The translations under genes and the position numbers were made by a program. Shown in pieces: positions 35,274-45,190 of a stretch of DNA of 64,000 nucleotides. The notes beneath the pieces were generated by a model. It made no database searches. It was not told the origin of the DNA and saw only the letters and a list, made by a program, of their open reading frames with translations. This stretch comes from Pseudomonas shahriarae (lineage in GTDB: Bacteria > Pseudomonadota > Gammaproteobacteria > Pseudomonadales > Pseudomonadaceae): the NCBI RefSeq assembly GCF_014268455.2, contig NZ_CP077085.1:4877001-4941000 (forward strand), written 5' to 3'. The number at the start of each line of letters is the position of its first letter. Position 1 is the stretch's first letter.

Positions 35274-35379
35274 GTCTAACCCTAAAGAATTACAAGGTTT
35301 TACAGGGAAAAAGCATGGCATGAAGCCATCCTCGCCGAACAGGCGGGAATCTGCCCCTGGGGAAGGGGCAGGAAAGGGC

Positions 35380-36660
35380 TCAGGATTTGACCTGATTCAA
35401 TTCAACATGGAAGCGACAACCACTGGGCTCCATGGTACTGAGGCTGACCACCCAGCCCTGGCTCTCGCAGATGCGCTGGACCAGTGACAAACCCAGGCCC
35501 AGGCCGTCACCGCGTTTTTCGTTACCGCGTACAAACGGCTCGAACATAGCCTCGCGCTTGTCTTCGGGAATCCCCACCCCGCTGTCTTCCACTACAAAGC
35601 CGGTAGGCTCCAGGGTCAGGCGGATAAACCCGTGTTCGGTGTAGTGCAGGGCGTTGCGCAGCAGGTTGCCCATGACCGCATGCAGGAAGGTGGCGTTGTA
35701 GCGGGTGTCGAGTGGGTTGCCCGGCAGGTAGAACAACTCGATGCCCTTGCGCTCGATAGGTTCGCGCCAGATCCCCAGCAAGCCCTCCGCAACCTCGGAG
35801 AGGCTGACCTGGGGCGACATCGTGGTGTCGTCATGCTGGGCACGGGCCAGCATCAGGAAGGTCTGCACCAGCTCGCGCATTTCCTCGCAGGCCCGGGCGA
35901 TACGCTCGACCTGTTTACGCCCCCGTGAATCAATCGCCGGGTTTTCCAGCAGCAGTTCGCAGGAACTGGCCAGCACCATCAAGGGCGTGCGCAGTTCATG
36001 GCTGACATCGCTGGTGAACAGGCGCTCACGGGTCAGGGCCTGGCGCAGACGGCCAAGGGTGGCGTCGAAGGCCACTGCCAGTTCGCCCACTTCGTCGGCC
36101 GCATAGTCCGGCGCCAGCGGCGGCGCCAGCCCCAGTAATTGGTCACGATGCCGCACCTGGCGCGCCAGGCGCACCACCGGTGCCATCACCTTACGGGCAA
36201 GGACCCAGCCGAGGAATACCGCCAGTGCCAGGCTGAGTACAAACCCTACCAGCACCACTGCAAACAACACGCGCTCGCGCTCTTCGAAATCGCTCTGGTC
36301 TTGCAGCAGGACATATCGACGGCCGTCGACGATCTCGACCATGGCATGGTAGGAAAGCGCATCGCGAAATACTTCGTGAAAGCCGGCGTCCAGATGCCGC
36401 AAGTCCTTGGGCAGTTGGAAATCCCCGCGTCCGCCGCTGAAATAGAACAGCTGGTCCGGCTCGGGACGGTGGCGCCAGTCTTCGACACTGTCCATCAACA
36501 GCAGACGCTGCAGGTCGCCGCCCAGCCCCGCCGAAATCAGTTTTTCTTCCACCAGGTGCACCGTGGCGACGATGCCCATGGCGAAGGCCCCCGCCACCAG
36601 CGCGCTCATCAGCGCAAAGGCGATGATGATCCGCTGGGCAAGGCTTTGCTTAAACTCCAT
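35380..36660 (-). CDS. colS: Sensor histidine kinase ColS
   Basis: 426-residue inner-membrane kinase. TM1 about 11-33, short periplasmic loop about 34-130, TM2 about 131-152, HAMP, phospho-acceptor His in DVSHELRTPL, and HATPase motifs (NLLRNALHYTE, VEDSGVGIPED, GLGLGLSLVQR). In P. putida ColS binds Zn2+/Fe3+ through periplasmic acidic and His residues; here H35, E38, D57, H95, E96, H105 and the ExxE pair E126/E129 are all present at those positions. ATG 36660 overlaps colR by 11 bases. It activates ColR to protect the membrane against metal excess and is needed for root colonisation in P. fluorescens. Confidence 0.92.
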   Translation of the reverse strand: MEFKQSLAQRIIIAFALMSALVAGAFAMGIVATVHLVEEKLISAGLGGDLQRLLLMDSVEDWRHRPEPDQLFYFSGGRGDFQLPKDLRHLDAGFHEVFRDALSYHAMVEIVDGRRYVLLQDQSDFEERERVLFAVVLVGFVLSLALAVFLGWVLARKVMAPVVRLARQVRHRDQLLGLAPPLAPDYAADEVGELAVAFDATLGRLRQALTRERLFTSDVSHELRTPLMVLASSCELLLENPAIDSRGRKQVERIARACEEMRELVQTFLMLARAQHDDTTMSPQVSLSEVAEGLLGIWREPIERKGIELFYLPGNPLDTRYNATFLHAVMGNLLRNALHYTEHGFIRLTLEPTGFVVEDSGVGIPEDKREAMFEPFVRGNEKRGDGLGLGLSLVQRICESQGWVVSLSTMEPSGCRFHVELNQVKS

Positions 36661-37333
36661 CACGCCCCTCGGCCAAGCGATAACCCACGCCATGCACGGT
36701 TTGCAGCAAGGGTTTGGCAAATGGCTTGTCGATCACTTGGCGCAGTTGGTGGACATGGCTGCGCAGGCTGTCGCTGTCCGGGCAGTCATCGCCCCACAGG
36801 GCCTCTTCAAGCACTTCGCGGCGCAGGACATGCGGGCTTTTCTGCATCAACACCGCGAGCAGTTTCAGGCCGACAGGGTTGAGCTTGAGCAGGCGCCCTT
36901 CGCGGGTCACTTCCAGGGTGTCGAGGTCGTAGGACAGATCGCCGACTTGCAGCTCCCGCCGGCCGCCACCCTGGGCGCGACGCAGCACGGCTTCGATACG
37001 TGCGGCCAGTTCCGACAGGGCAAACGGCTTGAGCAGATAGTCATCGGCCCCCGACTTGAAGCCTTGCAGGCGGTCGTCCAATTGGTCGCGGGCGGTGAGC
37101 ATGATCACCGGTGTGTCGCGGCGCGCGTCTTCACGCAGGCGTTTGCACAGGGTGTAGCCATCAATCCCAGGCAGCATGATATCGAGCACGATCAGGTCGT
37201 AATGCTCGGTGGCCGCCAGGTGCAGGCCAGACAAACCGTCCTGCGCACAGTCCACGGTATAGCCCTTGAGTCCGAGGTAATCCGCCAGGTTGGCCAGAAT
37301 ATCGCGGTTGTCTTCAACCAATAAAATTCGCAT
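36650..37333 (-). CDS. colR: Response regulator ColR
   Basis: 227-residue OmpR-family regulator: receiver 1-118 with D51 (LIVLDIMLPG), winged helix ending LLQTVHGVGYRLAEG. The sequence reads essentially as ColR of P. fluorescens. It controls envelope genes including the methyltransferase-wapQ operon located just downstream of colS. It lies behind the groEL terminator on the same strand, so it needs its own promoter in the 167-base gap. Confidence 0.95.
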   Translation of the reverse strand: MRILLVEDNRDILANLADYLGLKGYTVDCAQDGLSGLHLAATEHYDLIVLDIMLPGIDGYTLCKRLREDARRDTPVIMLTARDQLDDRLQGFKSGADDYLLKPFALSELAARIEAVLRRAQGGGRRELQVGDLSYDLDTLEVTREGRLLKLNPVGLKLLAVLMQKSPHVLRREVLEEALWGDDCPDSDSLRSHVHQLRQVIDKPFAKPLLQTVHGVGYRLAEGRDGV

Positions 37334-37442
37334 GGGCAGTGTCTCCGTACGCGGTAACGGCCGTGTTGGCTCGCGCAGCTTAAGGCCAAGTATGGCTTAC
37401 CGCTAGGCCTGAACGGTCAACCGATTACTGTTTTCAATCGAT

Positions 37443-37479
37443 AAAAAAGCCCCGCCTGATCACTCAGGCGGGGCTTTTA
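37443..37479 (-). terminator. groESL terminator
   Basis: GCCCCGCCTGA / TCAGGCGGGGC stem with runs of A and T on the two sides, 20 bases past the groEL stop. Confidence 0.9.
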
Positions 37480-37500
37480 TGCATCGGGGGTAAGGCTGGC

Positions 37501-39159
<1,659 letters not shown>

Positions 39160-39196
39160 TTAAATACTTTGTAGTAACGGGAAAATGAGCGGGGAA

Positions 39197-39493
39197 TCAG
39201 CCTTCCAGTACAGCGAGAATCTCGTTCTCAGCCATAACCAGCAGGTCTTCGCCGTCGACTTTCACAGTGTTGCTGCCGGAGTAAGGACCGAATACAACCT
39301 TGTCACCGACTTTAACGGCCAGCGCACGCACTTCACCGTTTTCCAGAGTCTTGCCTGGGCCTGCAGCGACGATCACACCGTGGTTGGCTTTTTCAGCAGC
39401 CGAACCTGGCAGAACGATACCGCCAGCGGTTTTCTTTTCTTCTTCGCTGCGACGGATAACGACGCGGTCGTGCAGAGGACGAAGCTTGCTCAT
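39197..39493 (-). CDS. groES: Co-chaperonin GroES
   Basis: 98 residues, [15 protein letters not shown] start and mobile-loop region [16 protein letters not shown]. Caps the GroEL chamber. First gene of the operon. The 229 bases upstream carry a candidate heat-shock promoter. Confidence 0.98.
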   Translation of the reverse strand: MSKLRPLHDRVVIRRSEEEKKTAGGIVLPGSAAEKANHGVIVAAGPGKTLENGEVRALAVKVGDKVVFGPYSGSNTVKVDGEDLLVMAENEILAVLEG

Positions 39494-39635
39494 TGTCGAT
39501 CTCTCCTAATTGTAAGTTTCATCGGCCGGTATCAGTACCGGCGGGTGGTATTCCGGCGGTGCCGGTCGCGGTTCGCCAAGCGAAACGCGGAAGTCTGTCT
39601 GGTGTCGCCACCAGAAACCTTGCGGTGACCGTTAC

Positions 39636-39661
39636 ATAAGGGCGTATATGCTTATTACAAG
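39636..39661 (-). promoter_or_regulatory. Candidate sigma-32 promoter of groESL
   Basis: On the minus strand CTTGTAA, an 11-base spacer and GCCCTTAT match CTTGAAA / CCCCATNT at 6/7 and 5/7 positions, about 140 bases before groES. The long leader is unusual, and a second promoter may exist nearer. Confidence 0.5.
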
Positions 39662-39672
39662 GGCCGCAGATG

Positions 39673-39710
39673 AAAATTTTTGTGTCAGCAGGGCACCCGA
39701 AGGTGCCCTG
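39673..39710 (-). terminator. fxsA terminator with UUCG tetraloop
   Basis: On the minus strand CAGGGCACC-TTCG-GGTGCCCTG is a perfect 9-base stem closing an extra-stable C(UUCG)G loop, then A/T-rich sequence with TTTT. Confidence 0.75.
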
Positions 39711-39722
39711 CCAGGGATGGCG

Positions 39723-40199
39723 TTACTTGGAGTCGCGGTGCTCGAACTCACCTTCGATCACATCACCTTCACGCCCCAACGGCTGGCGAGGTGCCGGGCC
39801 ACCACGAGGCTGCAGGTCATCGGCAAACGCACGCTGGCGGATCGCCGCTTCTTCGGCACGCTGGCGCAGCTTGCCTGCCAGCAAGCGCCGGGTGAATGGC
39901 AGCAGCAGGATCAAACCCAGCACATCGCTGACAAAACCCGGCACGATCAACAGGCCACCGGCCAAAGCCATCATCAAGCCTTCAAGCATGGTCTGGGCCG
40001 GCAACTCGCCGCGATTCAGGCTTTCACGGGCACGCAGTGCTGTGGCCAGGCCGGCGATACGCAGCACGAACACGCCGAGCATCGAGCCGAGAATAATCAG
40101 CAGCAGCGCCGGGAAAAACCCTATAGCACCGCTGACCTTGACGAATACGAACAGCTCCAGCACCGGAAACAGCAGAAAGAGCAATAAAAAAGGGCGCAT
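39723..40199 (-). CDS. fxsA: FxsA-family inner-membrane protein
   Basis: 158 residues. N-terminal two-thirds hydrophobic with about four TM segments (MRPFLLLFLLFPVLELFVF, residues 1-19; GFFPALLLIILGSMLGVFVL; LMMALAGGLLIVPGFVSDVLGL as two stretches), then a charged cytoplasmic tail. FxsA of E. coli relieves phage F exclusion when overexpressed; normal role unknown. Location next to groES is conserved. Start ATG 40199 has AGGAA about eight bases upstream; an in-frame TTG at 40214 is less likely. Confidence 0.88.
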   Translation of the reverse strand: MRPFLLLFLLFPVLELFVFVKVSGAIGFFPALLLIILGSMLGVFVLRIAGLATALRARESLNRGELPAQTMLEGLMMALAGGLLIVPGFVSDVLGLILLLPFTRRLLAGKLRQRAEEAAIRQRAFADDLQPRGGPAPRQPLGREGDVIEGEFEHRDSK

Positions 40200-40265
40200 C
40201 AAATGGTTCCTCAACGCAAGAATGCCTTGCTACTAGACCCTAGATGACGTCGCCCTTTCGTGAAT

Positions 40266-40997
40266 TCAAGCTTGCGAGGTGGCTTTTTTCGGCCAAGCCT
40301 CGGCGTGAGCCAGGAAAACCAAGGCCTCGCGCACTTGTGTCGGCGTGTTGCAAGTATCCGCAAAGGGCAACCAGTGCAGGCCCTGACCGATGCGCAGGTG
40401 CATGCCTTCGCTGTCGATACCGGCCAGTTGCGCCGGCTCGGACGTCGGCAGGCCGGCCAGTTCGACATAGTGGGCGATGGCCTTGGTGTGATCGCTGTTC
40501 ATGTGCTCGATCATGCTCAACTCGGCCTTGCCGGCGAACGGGTTGGCCAGGGTCAACTGATCGACCCAGTGGATCGCCCCAAAACCGCCGATGTAGCGAT
40601 GCCGCACCGGCTTGAGCACCCAGAAATCGAAGTCATGGGCCTTGTGGTAGTTGGCCGAGTCCGGGAAATACCGGTAGTAGCGTTCGGCGGCGGCGGCAAT
40701 GGCCGCCTCGTCCTCGAGCTTTTCGGCTTCGGCGAGATAGGTCAGGCGCCCGACAGCTTGCACATCATCAGCCTCGCGCTCGCCCACCAACAGCGAGCAC
40801 TTGGGGTCTTTTTGCAGGTTGTGGGTGTGCTGGGCAATACGGCTGATCAGGATCAGCGGCCGGCCTTCGGCATCCAGGCAATAAGGCACCACCGAACCAA
40901 AGGGGAAGCCGGGCATGGCCTTGGAGTGGGTGGCCAGCGCCCCACGGTATTCCTTGAGCAGTAGTTCTCGTGCATTCTTGGCAACGTGGACGCTCAA
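40266..40997 (-). CDS. hugZ: HugZ-family heme-utilisation protein (split-barrel plus DUF2470)
   Basis: 243 residues. N-terminal pyridoxamine-phosphate-oxidase-like split barrel (GFPFGSVVPYCLDAEGRPLI, RIAQHTHNLQKDPKCSLLVG) and C-terminal DUF2470 domain (MIEHMNSDHTKAIAHYVEL). HugZ proteins bind and degrade heme without being canonical heme oxygenases. Start is TTG 40997, with GGAG/AAGGAG seven bases upstream; no ATG with an RBS exists. Divergent from an SDR gene. Another heme-breaking enzyme (hemO, 16519) is 23 kb away. Confidence 0.85.
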   Translation of the reverse strand: MSVHVAKNARELLLKEYRGALATHSKAMPGFPFGSVVPYCLDAEGRPLILISRIAQHTHNLQKDPKCSLLVGEREADDVQAVGRLTYLAEAEKLEDEAAIAAAAERYYRYFPDSANYHKAHDFDFWVLKPVRHRYIGGFGAIHWVDQLTLANPFAGKAELSMIEHMNSDHTKAIAHYVELAGLPTSEPAQLAGIDSEGMHLRIGQGLHWLPFADTCNTPTQVREALVFLAHAEAWPKKATSQA

Positions 40998-41072
40998 TTT
41001 ATGACTCCTTCGATAAATTCCGTCAGAAAACGGACTGGGGCAACCGCTCAAATCTGCTCATAGGACATGCGA

Positions 41073-41831
41073 ATGCATCTCAACGACAAAGTAATCATTA
41101 TCACCGGCGGTTGCCAGGGCCTGGGCCGCTCCATGGCCGAGTATTTTGCAAGCAAAGGTGCCCATCTGGCACTGGTGGACCTCAATCAGGAAAAGCTCGA
41201 TGCGGCCGTGGCTGCCTGCCAGTCCCATGGTGTCACCGCGCGCAGCTATCTGTGCAATGTGGCAGATGAAGACCAGGTGACTCATACCGTAGCGCAGATC
41301 GCCGAGGATTTCGGCGCGATCCACGGTTTGATCAACAACGCCGGGATCCTGCGTGATGGCCTGCTGCTCAAGGTCAAGGACGGCGAGATGACCAAGATGA
41401 GCCTGGCCCAGTGGCAGGCGGTGATCGACGTCAACCTGACCGGCGTGTTCCTCTGCACCCGCGAAGTGGCAGCAAAAATGGTGGAGCTGAACAACCAGGG
41501 CGCCATTATCAACATCTCGTCGATCTCCCGCGCGGGTAACGTGGGCCAGACCAACTATTCGGCGGCCAAGGCCGGCGTGGCCGCGGCGACGGTGACCTGG
41601 GCCAAGGAACTGGCGCGCTATGGCATTCGCGTGGCGGGTATTGCGCCGGGCTTTATCGAGACCGAGATGACACTGGGCATGAAGCCTGAAGCGCTGGAAA
41701 AGATGACTTCGGGGATCCCGCTCAAGCGCATGGGCCGCCCGGAAGAAATCGCCCATTCGGCGGCGTACATCTTCGAGAACGACTATTACACCGGGCGCAT
41801 CCTGGAGTTGGATGGTGGGCTGCGGTTGTAA
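41073..41831 (+). CDS. Short-chain dehydrogenase/reductase, FabG-like
   Basis: 252-residue NAD(P)-dependent SDR. Cofactor motif TGGCQGLG at 11-18, NNAG ([10 protein letters not shown]), catalytic Ser in [10 protein letters not shown] and YSAAK. C-terminal [12 protein letters not shown] is typical of 3-oxoacyl-ACP reductase-like SDRs. Substrate uncertain. ATG 41073 has AGGA seven bases upstream, whereas for the in-frame ATG at 41067 the AGGA is too close. Confidence 0.88.
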   Translation: MHLNDKVIIITGGCQGLGRSMAEYFASKGAHLALVDLNQEKLDAAVAACQSHGVTARSYLCNVADEDQVTHTVAQIAEDFGAIHGLINNAGILRDGLLLKVKDGEMTKMSLAQWQAVIDVNLTGVFLCTREVAAKMVELNNQGAIINISSISRAGNVGQTNYSAAKAGVAAATVTWAKELARYGIRVAGIAPGFIETEMTLGMKPEALEKMTSGIPLKRMGRPEEIAHSAAYIFENDYYTGRILELDGGLRL

Positions 41832-41849
41832 CTGACACCGCGAAATCCC

Positions 41850-41953
41850 ATGTAGGGCGGCTTGTGGGGGAGCTGGCTTGCCTGCGATAGCATCGCCTCG
41901 GTAATACTGAGAAACCGCGGTGGCGCTATCGCAGGCAAGCCAGCGCCTACATT
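41850..41953. repeat. REP element pair with duplicated head
   Basis: A short head (GTAGGGCGGCTTGTG) precedes the full CTGGCTTGCCTGC unit, then the inverted unit, between convergent genes. Confidence 0.82.
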
Positions 41954-41957
41954 CCAG

Positions 41958-42965
41958 TTACCAGGTCACGCCAAACCCTGCGGTGTAACGGGTCTTGCTC
42001 AGGTCGCTGTCCGAGCCGCCACTGATGATGTCGCGCTCGGCCTTGAGATTGAGCGAGGCCCATTCGGTGACTTTGTAGCGCAGGCCCATTTCGGCATCGA
42101 GGGCGTAGTCGGCCGGACCGGCCAGGGGTTTGCCCACTTCGCCGTTGGTGAAGAACTCCACGGTCTTGCCGATCAGGTAGCGGTTGTAGTCCCACTTCAT
42201 GGCCAGGGAATAGAAGTTGTCCTTGCCGCCGTCCTGGTATTCATAGTCAGTGCGGTTGAGCAGCGAGCCCAGGGAGAACGCTCCCAGCTCATCGTCCCAG
42301 AACTGATAACCCGGACCGGTACCGACCGTGCGCTGGCGACGCAGGTCTTCAACCCTGTCGTGCTTGTACGTCAGGCGCCCCTGCCAGAACCACTGGTCGG
42401 TAATAAAGCGGTCCAGCGCGTACTCGGCGCTCCAGTTGTCGGTGGTGACCACATCGTTCTGGAATTCGCGGTTGTATTCGCCCTCGGCAATATGCCGCCA
42501 CTTGCCGTGACGGGCGGTGGTCTTGAAGTCGATGTCGTAGTCGTCGGTGTCTTTTTCCGCACGCTTGTAGTCCAGCGCCACGTCGACATTACCCTTCCAC
42601 ACCAGATCCTCGATCACCGGTTTTGGCTTGATGATCTGCTGGATGCTGGCCAACTCCACCGTCTTGGGAGACTCGCCGTTGGCCAGGATCACCTTGCCGT
42701 CCTCGGCCGGGTGCAGGGACTTGGCCTTCTCGCCGGTGTAGGCGTCTTGCTTGACCAGCAGCTCCTGGTCGCTTTCCAGGGTTTTCACCTGTTTCCAGTC
42801 CACCGGGATCGCCCCGGCGTATTCAGTCTGGATCAACAGCTTGCCGCCGTCGAAAACCTTGATCTTGCCGGTCAGGCGATCACCGTTTTTCAACCAGATG
42901 GTATCGGCCAGCACAGGGGTAGAGGCAGTAAAAACAGCGAGGCACAGCAGGGTTCTGGACAACAT
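41958..42965 (-). CDS. DUF481 family outer-membrane protein (YdiY-like)
   Basis: 335 residues. Signal peptide 1-20 (MLSRTLLCLAVFTASTPVLA). Early region DTIWLKNGDRLTGKIKVFDGG is the usual YdiY N-terminal motif, followed by a DUF481 beta-barrel with alternating aromatic strands and terminal phenylalanine-like signature (ARYTAGFGVTW ends in W). Predicted outer-membrane barrel; function unknown. Monocistronic. Confidence 0.85.
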   Translation of the reverse strand: MLSRTLLCLAVFTASTPVLADTIWLKNGDRLTGKIKVFDGGKLLIQTEYAGAIPVDWKQVKTLESDQELLVKQDAYTGEKAKSLHPAEDGKVILANGESPKTVELASIQQIIKPKPVIEDLVWKGNVDVALDYKRAEKDTDDYDIDFKTTARHGKWRHIAEGEYNREFQNDVVTTDNWSAEYALDRFITDQWFWQGRLTYKHDRVEDLRRQRTVGTGPGYQFWDDELGAFSLGSLLNRTDYEYQDGGKDNFYSLAMKWDYNRYLIGKTVEFFTNGEVGKPLAGPADYALDAEMGLRYKVTEWASLNLKAERDIISGGSDSDLSKTRYTAGFGVTW

Positions 42966-43131
42966 AAGCGGTTACGGGGCTCAAGTTTGGCGAAAAAAGG
43001 GGCATTATCGGCGTAGCTGACGTCTTAGCAAGGACTGACTCAAGGTTTTCTATTGAGTTCAATTCTCAACGCCATCTTTACAGACGTTTCTTACATAGAA
43101 ACGACTGATTTCAACCGAGCCAGCCAGAACT

Positions 43132-43485
43132 GTGAACGAGCCCGCCGAAACGCCGCAAACCCCGTCCGAAATGCGCCGTACTGCGCTGTACCTGACCTTG
43201 GCCCAAGTGCCCGAAGGCTGCGTGGTGAGTTATGGCGAACTGGCGCACCTGGCTGGACTGGGGCGTGCCGCACGCTTCGTGGGCCGCACCCTGAGCCAGC
43301 TCCCAGAGGGTTCGAAATTGCCCTGGCACCGGGTGGTCGCCGCCGGCGGTCGGATAAGTCTGCCGGCGGGCAGCGCTTCAGGTGATGAACAACGTGCGCG
43401 TTTGCGCAGCGAAGGTGTCAGTATCCTGAACAATCGCGTTGATATTCAGCGCCATGGCTGGCGCCCGGTAGAGCACAGCGGTTAG
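43132..43485 (+). CDS. Alkyltransferase-like protein (ATL, MGMT family)
   Basis: 117 residues with the C-terminal DNA-binding domain of O6-alkylguanine-DNA alkyltransferase (VSYGELAHLAGLGRAARFVG). The active-site PCHR motif reads PWHR at 64-67, so the alkyl-accepting Cys is absent. ATLs of this type (E. coli Atl/YbaZ) bind O6-alkylguanine and hand it to nucleotide excision repair. Start GTG 43132. It lies 43 bases upstream of ampG, possibly co-transcribed. Confidence 0.9.
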   Translation: MNEPAETPQTPSEMRRTALYLTLAQVPEGCVVSYGELAHLAGLGRAARFVGRTLSQLPEGSKLPWHRVVAAGGRISLPAGSASGDEQRARLRSEGVSILNNRVDIQRHGWRPVEHSG

Positions 43486-43528
43486 AGTGCGCGCTTTGTT
43501 TCCGTAAATCTGAGGCAGACTCCAGCCC

Positions 43529-45061
43529 ATGCCCCGTAAAACCTGGCGCGCCGCGCTCGCTGCCTATGCCAGCCCCTCGACGTTAGTGCTGTTATTGCTC
43601 GGCTTTGCCGCCGGTCTGCCTTACATGTTGGTGTTCTCGACGCTCTCAGTCTGGTTGCGCGAAGCCGGTGTGGCACGCGAGACCATTGGCTATGCGAGCC
43701 TGATCGGCCTGGCATATGCGTTCAAGTGGGTCTGGTCACCCCTGCTGGACCAATGGCGCCTGCCGCTATTGGGCAAGTTGGGCCGTCGTCGTTCCTGGTT
43801 GGTGCTGTCCCAATCCCTGGTAATTCTCGGCTTGATCGGCATGGGCTTCTGCGACCCGCAGAAACACCTGTCCTGGCTGATCGCCATTGCCGTTATCGTC
43901 GCATTCGCCTCCGCAACCCAAGACATCGCAGTTGACGCCTATCGCCTGGAAATCGCCGATGACAGCCGCCAGGCCGCGCTGGCCGCCAGCTATATGTCCG
44001 GCTACCGCATCGCCGCCCTGCTGGCCACGGCGGGCGCGCTGTTCTTTGCCGAAGGCTTTGGTTCCACCGGCTTCAACTATAAGCATTCGGCGTGGACCGG
44101 CACCTACGTGCTGTTCGGCGTGTTGATGATCCCTGCCCTGCTCACCAGCTTTTTCATGCGTGAACCCGACGTGCCCCTGCGCACCCAGTTGCAGGCCGGG
44201 CGCTACACGTTTGCCCACCAACTGATGTCGGTGTTTGTGCTGATCGTCCTGCTGGTGTCGGTCCCGGCGATGTTCACCCAGTTGTACAACACCGATTTCG
44301 CCAGCGTACTGTTCGAAGGCGTAAGCCTGCTCGACCTGCTGCTGGAAGACCGCGCCTTCCTGCGCGCCATCCTCTATATCACCCTCACCGCCCTGTGCCT
44401 CTCGGCCATGGGCCGTCGAGGCCTGGCGCCGGTGCTGACGCCGGTCAACGACTTTATCCTGCGCTACCGCTGGCAGGCCCTGTTGCTGCTGGGGCTGATC
44501 GCCACCTACCGCATGTCGGACACGGTGATGGGCGTGATGGCCAACGTGTTCTATATCGACCAGGGGTTCACCAAGGACCAGATCGCCAGTGTCAGCAAGA
44601 TCTTCGGCCTGATCATGACCCTGGTCGGCGCCGGCATGGGTGGCCTGTTGATCGTGCGATTCGGCATCCTGCCGATCCTGTTTATCGGTGGTATCACCTC
44701 GGCCGGCACCAACTTGCTGTTCCTGATGCTCGCCGACATGGGCGCCGACCTGCAGATGCTGATCTTCACCATTTCCCTGGACAACTTCAGCTCGGGCCTG
44801 GCGACCTCGGCGTTCGTCGCCTACCTGTCGAGCCTGACCAACCTGAAGTTCTCCGCCACCCAATACGCCCTGCTCAGCTCGATCATGTTGCTGTTGCCAC
44901 GACTGATCGGTGGTTACTCGGGGGTCATGGTGGAAAAGTTCGGCTATCACAACTTCTTCCTGATCACCGCGATGCTCGGTGTGCCGACACTGCTGCTGAT
45001 TGCCTTGCACTGGTACCAGGAAAGCCGGCGGATCCGTTTGAACCCGCCCGAAGAAGGCTGA
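43529..45061 (+). CDS. ampG: AmpG-type muropeptide permease
   Basis: 510-residue MFS permease with 12-14 TM helices. It imports GlcNAc-anhMurNAc-peptides during wall recycling and thereby affects AmpC induction. Motifs: FAAGLPYMLVFSTLSVWLREAG at the start (two stretches, about residues 25-46), SATQDIAVDAYRLEI and DNFSSGLATSAFVAYLSSLT. Position near groESL, hugZ and the SDR is as for P. aeruginosa AmpG (PA4393), though this protein is shorter. AmpP-type paralogue cannot be fully excluded. Confidence 0.87.
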   Translation: MPRKTWRAALAAYASPSTLVLLLLGFAAGLPYMLVFSTLSVWLREAGVARETIGYASLIGLAYAFKWVWSPLLDQWRLPLLGKLGRRRSWLVLSQSLVILGLIGMGFCDPQKHLSWLIAIAVIVAFASATQDIAVDAYRLEIADDSRQAALAASYMSGYRIAALLATAGALFFAEGFGSTGFNYKHSAWTGTYVLFGVLMIPALLTSFFMREPDVPLRTQLQAGRYTFAHQLMSVFVLIVLLVSVPAMFTQLYNTDFASVLFEGVSLLDLLLEDRAFLRAILYITLTALCLSAMGRRGLAPVLTPVNDFILRYRWQALLLLGLIATYRMSDTVMGVMANVFYIDQGFTKDQIASVSKIFGLIMTLVGAGMGGLLIVRFGILPILFIGGITSAGTNLLFLMLADMGADLQMLIFTISLDNFSSGLATSAFVAYLSSLTNLKFSATQYALLSSIMLLLPRLIGGYSGVMVEKFGYHNFFLITAMLGVPTLLLIALHWYQESRRIRLNPPEEG

Positions 45062-45064
45062 TAC

Positions 45065-45097
45065 CTGTGGGGGTTGGCTAAAGCCAGCACCCCACAG
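45065..45097 (+). terminator. Hairpin after ampG
   Basis: CTGTGGGGGTTGGCT / AGCCAGCACCCCACAG pairs over nearly its whole length with a 2-base loop; no T run. It may be a remnant REP-like hairpin acting as a weak terminator. Confidence 0.5.
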
Positions 45098-45190
45098 AAA
45101 TCCAGTCACCACCTGATGCCTGTACTCTGGCGGCGACCGCCCGTACAATCCCAGGTCACTTCAAGTCCAAGCAACCGACAACGGCCTACC

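Noticed and set aside
35351..35371. CTGCCCC/GGGGCAG hairpin after colS considered as a terminator
   Set aside because: A perfect 7-base stem, but no T run on the relevant strand, so not called.
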